Source: a bacterium UBA2219 (GTDB taxonomy: Bacteria > Desulfobacterota > Deferrimicrobia > Deferrimicrobiales > Deferrimicrobiaceae). From it: a stretch of 10,186 nt of DNA. Below are positions 1 to 6,283 of the stretch, in pieces. The position numbers and the translations under genes were made by a program. The stretch covers positions 43,007-53,192 of the forward strand of contig DCUH01000054.1 of assembly GCA_002327765.1 (NCBI GenBank), written 5' to 3'. The notes under the pieces were generated by a model that did not search any database, had not been told where the DNA came from, and worked only from the letters and a program-made list of their open reading frames with translations. Numbering within the stretch: the stretch's first letter is position 1; the number at the start of each line of letters is the position of its first letter.

Positions 1-402
1 GAGACGGAGAAGGTCTTCCGGGACGGCTGGCTGAAGACCGGCGACGTCGGCTACATGGACGTCGAGGGCTGCGTAACGATCGTCGAGCGGAAGAAGGACA
101 TGATCCTGGTCTCGGGCTTCAACGTCTACCCGAACGAGATCGAGAGCGTCGTGGCGGAGCACCCCGGGGTGGCGGAGGTCGCCGCGATCGGCGTCGCCGA
201 CGAGAAAAGCGGCGAGGCGGTGAACCTGTTCGTCGTGCGGAAGGACCCCTCCCTGACGGAGAAGGAGATGCACGACTTCTGCAGGGAACGTCTCGCAGGA
301 TACAAGCGCCCCCGCCGCATCGTCTTCCGCGACGTCCTGCCGAAGAGCCCCGTCGGGAAGATCATCCGGCGCGAGCTGAGGAACAAGCAAGGTACCGCCT
401 GA
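1..402 (+). CDS. Acyl-CoA synthetase (AMP-forming), C-terminal part
   Basis: This is the last 133 codons of an ANL-superfamily adenylate-forming enzyme, open to the left window edge. Such enzymes activate a carboxylic acid, usually a fatty acid, with ATP and transfer it to coenzyme A in the cytoplasm. The visible part holds the hinge motif GWLKTGDVGY, the core ERKKDMILVSGFNVYPNEIE (Arg and Lys follow the hinge Asp), and the C-terminal motif LPKSPVGKIIRRELR, whose Lys in GKI is the catalytic lysine of the adenylation half-reaction. The pattern best matches long-chain fatty-acid CoA ligases of the FadD type, but the substrate-binding N-terminal domain is outside the window, so chain length cannot be judged. 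It stops 3 nt before the next ATG, suggesting co-transcription with the envelope genes downstream. Family call is secure; exact substrate is not. Confidence 0.93.
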   Translation, partial: ETEKVFRDGWLKTGDVGYMDVEGCVTIVERKKDMILVSGFNVYPNEIESVVAEHPGVAEVAAIGVADEKSGEAVNLFVVRKDPSLTEKEMHDFCRERLAGYKRPRRIVFRDVLPKSPVGKIIRRELRNKQGTA

Positions 403-405
403 CCC

Positions 406-1731
406 ATGAGCCGATTCCGCGGACCCTCCCTCTCCCGCAACCGGCTTCGCGCGGCGGCTCTCTGCGCGTTCCTCTCCATTTTCATGCTCGCCGGATGCGC
501 CACGGTGAAAGGCGTCCGTGAGCCGGAACGGCCTTCCGTGCTCCTTCCGGAAAAGGAAATCGAGCGGAACCGGTTCGTCGTCGCCCAGGGAGAAGACGTC
601 ATCGGACGGATGGCGCTCCTCCGGCTGGAAGAGGGAGATACGCTCCCGGACGTCGCCCGGCACTTCGGTTTGGGAATCAACGATATCCGCACGGCGAATC
701 CCGGCGTGGACCTGTGGGTGCCCAAGGCCGGAGAGCGCATCCTCCTGCCTTTAAGCTTCATCCTGCCGGACGCCCCCAGGAAAGGGATCGTGGTCAACCT
801 GGCGACCATGCGGCTCTTCCAATTTAAAGAGGGAGGCGTGTCCCCGACGGTCGTGACCTACCCGGTCGGCGTGGGCACCAGCGAGCGGCCAACCCCCGAA
901 GGAAAGATGTATGTGGCGCGCAAGGCGGCCCGGCCCACCTGGCACGTTCCCGCCTCGATCGCCGAGGACCATCGCAGGAAGGGAGATATTCTCCCGAAGG
1001 CCGTCCCGCCGGGGCCGGAGAATCCCCTGGGGGAATACGCGCTCTATCTGAGCAAGTCGACCTACCTGATCCACGGCACCAACAAGCCGGCCAGCATAGG
1101 ACTAACGGCGACCAACGGCTGCCTGCGGCTCTATCCGGAAAACATAAAGACGCTCTTCGAAGAGACCCCGGTGAAAACCCCCGTGCTCATCGTGGACCAG
1201 CCGTATCTCCTCGGGCAGCGGGACGGGGTGCTGTACCTGGAAGCCCACTCGCCGCTGGAGGATTCGGGCGCTCCCGAGTCGGAGAAGCTCCATGCGAAAC
1301 TGAAAGCGATCGAAAAGAAGGCGCCGCGCGGGCTCGACTGGAAGAAGGTCAGGGAGGTGCAATCCGAGGCCCGGGGGATCCCGGTTCCCATCCTCGAGTT
1401 GAACCCGGGAAGCGCAAAACCGGCGGCGGAGCCCGTGGAAGTCGCGCACCCGGGGACGTTGTTCGGCAAGCCGGAAATTCCGGAACTAAAATTGCATGCC
1501 TGGTATGTATTAGCCGCCGACGTGCCTGACAGGATCGAAGCCCGGAGACTTGCCGCCATCATCAATCACCAGGGGCCGCAAATACCCGCACGGGTGTTCG
1601 AAAAAAAGGACAGGTACCGCGTGATCGCCGGCCCGTTCAAGGACGGCGAGGAAGCGAAAAAGGCGGCGAAGCGGCTGAAAATCGACCTGGAAATCGACGG
1701 AATCGTAATCGAGCCCGACAAAAATGTATGA
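406..1731 (+). CDS. L,D-transpeptidase lipoprotein (LysM-YkuD-SPOR)
   Basis: A 441-residue peptidoglycan enzyme expected in the periplasm, lipid-anchored. It has an N-terminal hydrophobic signal with lipobox LAGC (Cys31). A LysM-like repeat follows at about 73-117 (EEGDTLPDVA to ERILLP). The YkuD domain at about 126-265 carries HGTN (His223) and TNGCLRL (Cys239, predicted nucleophile), followed by ENIKTLF. The C-terminal 364-437 looks like a SPOR domain (AWYVLAADV, YRVIAGPF), a fold that binds denuded glycan strands. The LysM-YkuD order and the HGTN/GC-R-L/NIKTLF context resemble E. coli LdtA/B/C (ErfK, YbiS, YcfS), which attach Braun lipoprotein to peptidoglycan; a C-terminal SPOR domain is not part of those E. 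coli proteins. The start has only a weak upstream AAGG, so coupling to the preceding gene is likely. The next gene encodes a small alanine-zipper lipoprotein, a plausible substrate (inference). Confidence 0.92.
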   Translation: MSRFRGPSLSRNRLRAAALCAFLSIFMLAGCATVKGVREPERPSVLLPEKEIERNRFVVAQGEDVIGRMALLRLEEGDTLPDVARHFGLGINDIRTANPGVDLWVPKAGERILLPLSFILPDAPRKGIVVNLATMRLFQFKEGGVSPTVVTYPVGVGTSERPTPEGKMYVARKAARPTWHVPASIAEDHRRKGDILPKAVPPGPENPLGEYALYLSKSTYLIHGTNKPASIGLTATNGCLRLYPENIKTLFEETPVKTPVLIVDQPYLLGQRDGVLYLEAHSPLEDSGAPESEKLHAKLKAIEKKAPRGLDWKKVREVQSEARGIPVPILELNPGSAKPAAEPVEVAHPGTLFGKPEIPELKLHAWYVLAADVPDRIEARRLAAIINHQGPQIPARVFEKKDRYRVIAGPFKDGEEAKKAAKRLKIDLEIDGIVIEPDKNV

Positions 1732-1786
1732 CGGGAGATACCCATCTTCCCGGTAAGATAGACGGAACCGAAAGGGGGTGACCAGG

Positions 1787-2110
1787 ATGAAGAAAAGTCT
1801 GATTCTGTTCGCGATGATGCTTGTGATCGGCGCGCTGGCGATCGGCTGTGCGACCACCGGCGAGCTCGAAAAGGTGCAGGCGCAGCAGAAGCTGATCGAC
1901 CAGAAAGCCGACCAGGCGATTCAGGACGCGCAGGCCGCCAAGGCCGCGGCCGATGCGGCCAAGGTGAAGGCGGACGAGTCGTCGGCCAAGGCCGAAAGCG
2001 CCATCAAGGCGGCGGAGGAACGGGAAAAAGCGGCGGCGGAAAAGGAACGGCTCGCCGAGGAGAAGGCGAAGAAGGCGGAAGCCGCTTTCGAAAAGTCGAT
2101 GAAGAAATAG
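1787..2110 (+). CDS. Lpp/OprI-like alanine-zipper lipoprotein
   Basis: A 107-residue small lipoprotein. The signal peptide starts MKKSLILF and ends in the lipobox AIGC (Cys21). The mature part is almost entirely Ala, Lys, Glu, Asp and Gln with Ala-rich heptad spacing (AQAAKAAADAAKVKADES), as in the trimeric coiled coils of E. coli Lpp and Pseudomonas OprI. It ends in Lys-Lys; in Lpp the C-terminal lysine is the residue joined to diaminopimelate of peptidoglycan by L,D-transpeptidases. ATG at 1787 is chosen over the in-frame GTG at 1778 because the purine run GGGGGTG (1774-1780) is then a well-spaced ribosome-binding site rather than part of the coding sequence. It sits between two L,D-transpeptidase genes. 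A covalent tether role is inferred from composition, terminus and context; a non-covalent lipoprotein is the alternative. Confidence 0.85.
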   Translation: MKKSLILFAMMLVIGALAIGCATTGELEKVQAQQKLIDQKADQAIQDAQAAKAAADAAKVKADESSAKAESAIKAAEEREKAAAEKERLAEEKAKKAEAAFEKSMKK

Positions 2111-2120
2111 CAGGATGACA

Positions 2121-2152
2121 GGGTGGCAGGGGAGCGCCCTCCCCTGCCATTC
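2121..2152 (+). terminator. Strong GC hairpin after the small lipoprotein gene
   Basis: A perfect 10-bp inverted repeat (GGCAGGGGAG / CTCCCCTGCC) around a CGCC loop lies at 2125-2148. It extends outward by a T-A pair, two G-U pairs and a G-C pair to 2121-2152. It begins 10 nt after the lipoprotein stop codon and ends 8 nt before the next ATG. There is no U-tract after it, so it is not a textbook intrinsic terminator. It could stabilise the upstream mRNA, attenuate transcription, or limit translation of the next gene. Confidence 0.6.
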
Positions 2153-2160
2153 CCGTCCCC

Positions 2161-3123
2161 ATGGCGTCGGCAAACCGGGGAGGCCAAGAAATCCTTCACA
2201 TCGGTCCCAACAGGTTCATCGTCTGTTTCCTGGCCGCCTCGCTGCTCGCATCCGGCTGCGGCCACATGAACGACGGGGCGCAGGCCAGGAAGGTCTACGC
2301 GGAGGCGAACGACCTGTTCCACCAGGGAAGCTACGCGGCCTCCCTCGACAAGTATTCCGAAATCATCGACAGATATCCCGCCACGGCGGATCGGGCGCTG
2401 TTCGAGACGGGGATCGTCCACGCCCATCCGAGGAACGAGCGGAAGGATTACGGGAAGGCCCTCGAAGCTTTCGAGAAGCTCATCCGGGAGTACCCGGGGA
2501 GCGAGTACCGGCAGGACGCCGAGATGATGACGTTCAACATCCGCAACGTCGTCCTCAAGGACAAGACGGTCGCCGAGCAGCAGGCGCAGATCGACGCGCT
2601 CCGGCGCGAGGTGCGGGGCAAGGAGGGCGAGATCGCCGCGCACAAGAAGAAGATCGAGGCGCTCGAGAAGAAATTCCTCGACTACGCCCTTCAGAAGGGA
2701 ACGGTGGACAGGATCCTGATCGAGAAAGGCGCGCGCCGGCTGACGCTGATCTCGCAGGGGGAGCCGCTCAAGAGCTACCGGATCGCCCTGGGGGGAAACC
2801 CGGTCGGGCCGAAGGAGCGGCAGGGCGACAACAAGACCCCCGAGGGAACCTACTTCATCGAGGGACGGAACCGCGACAGCAAGTACCACCTCTCCCTGCG
2901 CATCTCCTATCCGAACGAGAAGGACCGGGCCCGCGCGAAGGAGCTCGGCGCCCCCCCCGGCGGGGACATCATGATCCACGGCATCAAGAACGAAATGGCG
3001 TGGGTGGGCGAGGCGCACGCGGGGATCGACTGGACGAAGGGGTGCGTCGCCGTGTCGGACGAGGAGATCGAGGAGATCGCCCGGGTGGCGCCGGACGGTA
3101 CTGTGGTGGAGATCAGGCCGTAG
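2161..3123 (+). CDS. YafK-like L,D-transpeptidase lipoprotein with TPR-like repeats
   Basis: A 320-residue envelope protein. A hydrophobic segment (residues 18-32) ends in LLASGC (Cys33), a slightly unusual lipobox with Ala at -3. Residues about 40-115 read as two TPR-like helical repeats (AEANDLFHQGSYAASLDKY; YGKALEAFEKLIREYPGSEY), similar to outer-membrane TPR lipoproteins. About 133-172 is a charged coiled coil. The YkuD domain at about 183-320 has TPEGTYFI, IMIHG (His273) and DWTKGCVAVSD (Cys295, predicted nucleophile), a pattern of the YafK-type family (COG3034). In E. coli, YafK (DpaA/LdtF) removes Lpp from peptidoglycan, while other members make cross-links, so the activity here is open. 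ATG 2161 has no visible Shine-Dalgarno; the best purine run, GGGGAGG at 2177-2183, lies inside the frame. The start is therefore uncertain by about ten codons, the enzyme call is not. Confidence 0.9.
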   Translation: MASANRGGQEILHIGPNRFIVCFLAASLLASGCGHMNDGAQARKVYAEANDLFHQGSYAASLDKYSEIIDRYPATADRALFETGIVHAHPRNERKDYGKALEAFEKLIREYPGSEYRQDAEMMTFNIRNVVLKDKTVAEQQAQIDALRREVRGKEGEIAAHKKKIEALEKKFLDYALQKGTVDRILIEKGARRLTLISQGEPLKSYRIALGGNPVGPKERQGDNKTPEGTYFIEGRNRDSKYHLSLRISYPNEKDRARAKELGAPPGGDIMIHGIKNEMAWVGEAHAGIDWTKGCVAVSDEEIEEIARVAPDGTVVEIRP

Positions 3124-3131
3124 GGGGCCGG

Positions 3132-3413
3132 TCAACCTGGCGCCGAATCGGGGCACCCCTTATAGAAAACCCTCCTCCAGCCCCGGACCAGGTCGTCCCG
3201 GATCTCCCGGCCGGCGTCTTTCCATAGTTCCTCGAACCGCCGGTCCGGAACGCGCGTGTCCTCGATCGGCAGGTGGAAATAGCGGATGCCTCCCCCGAGG
3301 CGCTCCCATGGGCCGGACAGTGCGCTCTTCCGGACCTTGCCAGGGCAAAAGGTCAGCCCGATCCGGCCGTTCGTTCCGTCAACAGCGACCTCCCACTTCG
3401 GCATCGCTTCCAT
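3132..3413 (-). pseudogene. Remnant of a dual-specificity-type protein phosphatase
   Basis: A 93-codon frame related to the N-terminal half of the phosphatase domain at 6265-6927. Shared blocks are DGxNGRIGLTFCPGK, K-ALSGxWER, then HLPIED--VPD and a helix ending IRxDxxRG. Relative to that copy, about 38 codons are missing in frame between the WER block and GIRYF, which removes a central strand and helix. The frame then runs RVFYKGC where the other copy has KVLIHCKGGLGRTG, so the CX5R catalytic loop (nucleophile Cys and Arg) is gone, and it stops 8 nt past the convergent transpeptidase stop. No ADP-ribosylglycohydrolase half is present. ATG 3413 has a modest AGGGTG upstream; an in-frame ATG also exists at 3530. 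A deletion product is the simplest reading; a short expressed protein without phosphatase activity cannot be excluded. Confidence 0.72.
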
Positions 3414-3539
3414 TTTGGCACCCTGCGGGTATGCGGCGACGGCAGGCGACGCCTCTTTTCCGGGAAACAGGCCGCCCGAGAAGCTCTCGTGAGGTATTAA
3501 AATACTGGACAGGGCAAAAGACCCCTTCATGAAAGGAAC

Positions 3540-5324
3540 ATGGTGACATCCATGAGCGCCGATACCGCACACGCCCCCTATCGCCCGGTCGTGAGAGGCA
3601 CGCACGGCATGGCGTCCACCGGCTCGCCGCTGGTTTCCGGCGTCGCCGTGGACATCCTCAAGAAAAGGGGGAACGCGGCGGACGCCGGGGTCGCGGCGCT
3701 CTTCGCCTCCATGGTGGTGGAGCACACGCACCACAGCCTGGGCGGGGAATCGGCGATCCTCCACTACTCCGCGGGGGACGGGAAAGTCCACGCCGTCAAC
3801 GGCGTCGGGCCGGCCCCCGGGCTGGCGACGCGGGAGTTCTTCGAAAAGCTGGGGCACATCCCGCACGAGGACAGCTTTTTAAACGCCCCCGTCCCGGGAA
3901 CGCTGGACGGCGCGGTCCTGGCGCTGGACCGGTTCGGGACGATGACGCTGGCCGAGGTCATGGAGCCGGCGATCGCGCTGGCGGAAAAGGGGCACCCGAT
4001 CAGCGGCCTCATGGTCAAGTGGATCGGGAAGTCGAAAGAATACCTCGCGAAGTGGCCGGGGTCGGCGAGCCTCTTCCTTCCCGGCGGCAAGCCGCCCAGG
4101 CCCGGCGACGTCTTCCTGCAGCCGGAATACGCCGCGACGCTTAAAAAAATCCGCGACGCCGAGGTCGCAAACGCCAGGCTTGGACGCAGCGGCGCGATGA
4201 AGGCGGCCCGCGACGTCTTCTACAAGGGCGAGCTCGCCCGCGCGTTCGACAAGTTCTCCCGGGAGAACGGCGGCCTCATCCGCTACGAGGACCTGGCCGG
4301 GTACGAAGGGAAGATCGAGGAGCCGCTTAAAGCAACCTACCGGGACTTCGAGGTCTACAGCTGCTCGACCTACACCCAGGGCCCCATGATGCTCGAGATC
4401 ATGAATCTGCTGGAGCATTACGACATACGGAACCTGCCGCACAACAGCCCGGGGTACATCCACCTGGTCGTCGAGGCGCTCAAGCTCGCCTACAGGGACC
4501 GCCACGATTTCTACGCGGACCCCTACAAGGTCAAGGTGCCGGTGAACGGGCTGGTGTCGAAGGCGTACGCCGAGGAGCGCCGACGGCTCATCGACATGGC
4601 CCGGGCCGCCATGGAGATGCCTTCGGGGGACCCCTGGAAGCACGAGACGGGCGCCCGCCCGCCGGCCGGCACGGTGAAGGCCTCCTCCCCCGCCCCTTCC
4701 GCCGCGGAAGACCCGGGGGGCGACCCCGGCACCGACACCATCGCGCTGGTGGTCGTCGACAAGGACGGGAACATGTTCTCGACCACGTCGAGCAACAACA
4801 TGGGGGTGTTCCGCACGGGCATCACCCCGACCGGCCTCGGCTTCGTGCTGAGCGGCCGCCTGCGCCAGTTCTCCCTCGATCCGGGCAACGCCAACGTCAT
4901 CGCCCCTGGGAAGATCCCCCGGATCACCCCGACCCCTCACCTGGCGCTGAAGGGCGGGAAGCCGTTCATCGCGTGGACGACGCCGGGCGAGGATGTCCAG
5001 GTGCAGGCCAACCTGCAGGTGTTCTTCAACGTGGTCGAGTTCGGGATGGATCCCCAGGCCGCGGTCGAGGCTCCCCGGTTCCGCTCGCTCCATGGCCCGG
5101 AGCCCAACTACCCGCAGGAGATGAAGCCGGGGCAGCTCCGGGCGGAGCCGCGCATCGCGCCGGAGACGCTCCGGGCGCTGGAGAGCATGGGGCACAAGAT
5201 CCAGACGGAGAACGACTGGGCGGAGTCGAGCGGCGGGATGGTGATCATCGTGCGCGAACCGGAGACCGGCGTCCTGTCGGCCGGGGCCGACCCGCGGCGG
5301 GATTGCTACGCGATGGGGTGGTAG
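3540..5324 (+). CDS. ggt: Gamma-glutamyltransferase family protein (Ntn hydrolase)
   Basis: A 594-residue member of the self-cleaving gamma-glutamyltransferase/cephalosporin acylase family, which transfers or hydrolyses gamma-glutamyl groups such as that of glutathione. N-terminal blocks match the large subunit: STGSPLVSGVAVDILKKRGN, ALFASMVVEHTHHSLGGES, LNAPVPGTLDGAV, and YTQGPMMLEIMNLLE. The predicted autoprocessing and catalytic threonine is Thr400 in PGTDTIALVVVDKDGN, preceded by a Pro/Ala/Gly-rich linker (about 360-395). The small subunit contains PGKIPRITPTPHLALKGGKP, TPGEDVQVQANLQ and FGMDPQAAVEAPRF. The PRITPTP segment replaces the PLSSMSP-like lid motif of classical glutathione-acting enzymes, so the substrate may differ. 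No signal peptide is seen, suggesting a cytoplasmic protein. ATG 3540 is very close to AGGA (3534-3537); GTG 3543 and ATG 3552 are alternative starts. It is divergent from the phosphatase remnant. Confidence 0.93.
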   Translation: MVTSMSADTAHAPYRPVVRGTHGMASTGSPLVSGVAVDILKKRGNAADAGVAALFASMVVEHTHHSLGGESAILHYSAGDGKVHAVNGVGPAPGLATREFFEKLGHIPHEDSFLNAPVPGTLDGAVLALDRFGTMTLAEVMEPAIALAEKGHPISGLMVKWIGKSKEYLAKWPGSASLFLPGGKPPRPGDVFLQPEYAATLKKIRDAEVANARLGRSGAMKAARDVFYKGELARAFDKFSRENGGLIRYEDLAGYEGKIEEPLKATYRDFEVYSCSTYTQGPMMLEIMNLLEHYDIRNLPHNSPGYIHLVVEALKLAYRDRHDFYADPYKVKVPVNGLVSKAYAEERRRLIDMARAAMEMPSGDPWKHETGARPPAGTVKASSPAPSAAEDPGGDPGTDTIALVVVDKDGNMFSTTSSNNMGVFRTGITPTGLGFVLSGRLRQFSLDPGNANVIAPGKIPRITPTPHLALKGGKPFIAWTTPGEDVQVQANLQVFFNVVEFGMDPQAAVEAPRFRSLHGPEPNYPQEMKPGQLRAEPRIAPETLRALESMGHKIQTENDWAESSGGMVIIVREPETGVLSAGADPRRDCYAMGW

Positions 5325-5518
5325 GGGGAGCGATCCGAAGGAAAGCGGAATCATATCTTTCAGCCCGGATAGCGATGGAAATAGTATTCCGCTTCGTCTT
5401 CGCACCTGGGGTTTCCGTATACGCTTCCTATATCCCATTTCATCACCGTTGCCAGGTCGTCGGCCATATCCTCGATGACCTGGCGAAGCTCCAGCGGCTC
5501 CAGCCACCTTGACGGGAT

Positions 5519-6283
5519 CTATTCGACGCCGTGCACAGCCCCCAGGATATTGCCTGCGATGGAACCGGTGGAATCGCTGTCCCCGTCGTGGTTGACCGCC
5601 AGGATCACGCCGCTCTCGTAACTTTTTGCCGACAGGGCGCAGTAGATCCCGATCGCCAACACCTCCTCTCCCGTCCAACCCTCACCAAATTCGCGGATCG
5701 CTTCCGCGCATCCAGGCCTTTGGGAAGCCAGCTCCACGGCCTTACGGATCGCCTCCGATGTTTCTTCATGGCGAGGTTGCTTTTTCAGGATTTCGATCAC
5801 ATCGTCGAGCGCTTTCTCGAGCGGCACCCTTCTAAGCAAAAGATAGATCAGCCCGGAAAGCCCTGCCATTCCCATGCCGATCGGCGCAACCCGCATCACT
5901 CCCCCGCACCCCTTGCTCCGGATGCGAGCCGGGTCGGCCGGGGCGTTCCTTCTCTCGAGAGCCGACAAACAGGTGTCCCCGGGAGACCGTCTCCGAAACA
6001 GTTCCCTGTTCGTGATCAGCCAGCCGGAAACCTCCACGGAAGATTTCTCTCCCTGCGTCAATAGCCAGCGTTGATACGCGTGGCCCACCATGGATGACAG
6101 CACCTCGATTCCCTTTATTCTTCCCCTGACCTCGCACCGAAGCAGCCCTTCCGCCGTGGACAGGGCCATTTGGGTATCGTCGGTTATGGCCCCCAATCGG
6201 CCATATGCAGGAGAAAAGTCCCGTATCCCTCCCTCCCCGAACTTCCGACGGATCTCTTCTATTTTTAGAAACTCCACCGGCGC
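5519..6283 (-). CDS. ADP-ribosylglycohydrolase domain (3' frame, cut by amber stop)
   Basis: This frame supplies 254 residues of an ADP-ribosylglycohydrolase (PF03747-type, DraG/ARH family), the enzymes that remove ADP-ribose from proteins or small molecules using two divalent metal ions. Visible motifs are APVEF directly after the frameshift, ITDDTQMAL (first metal site), GCGGVMRVAPIGM, and AVNHDGDSDSTGSIAGNILGA (second metal site). The metal ligands look intact. Between APIGM and SGLIYLLL the spacing is short compared with the family as I know it, consistent with loss of roughly 25-30 residues. It has no convincing start of its own downstream of the shift, and the frame upstream of 6283 is merely open, not ADPRH-like. 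It ends at TAG 5519 and would need readthrough to reach the natural C-terminus at 5360. Confidence 0.75.
   Translation of the reverse strand, partial: APVEFLKIEEIRRKFGEGGIRDFSPAYGRLGAITDDTQMALSTAEGLLRCEVRGRIKGIEVLSSMVGHAYQRWLLTQGEKSSVEVSGWLITNRELFRRRSPGDTCLSALERRNAPADPARIRSKGCGGVMRVAPIGMGMAGLSGLIYLLLRRVPLEKALDDVIEILKKQPRHEETSEAIRKAVELASQRPGCAEAIREFGEGWTGEEVLAIGIYCALSAKSYESGVILAVNHDGDSDSTGSIAGNILGAVHGVE

Noticed and set aside
1921..3156. Minus-strand frame of about 411 codons across the two lipoprotein genes
   Set aside because: Leu/Arg/Asp-rich low-complexity translation mirrors the codon bias of the real plus-strand genes; no motifs and no ribosome-binding site.
5519..5521. TAG used as a sense codon in this genome
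   Set aside because: TAG is the normal stop of three neighbouring genes (ends at 2110, 3123 and 5324), so general recoding is excluded; only local readthrough remains conceivable.
3879..5678. Long open frame on the minus strand across the gamma-glutamyltransferase gene (about 599 codons)
   Set aside because: It is antisense to a gene with clear family motifs, is rich in Arg, Gly and Pro with no recognised domain, and open antisense frames are common in such GC-rich DNA.
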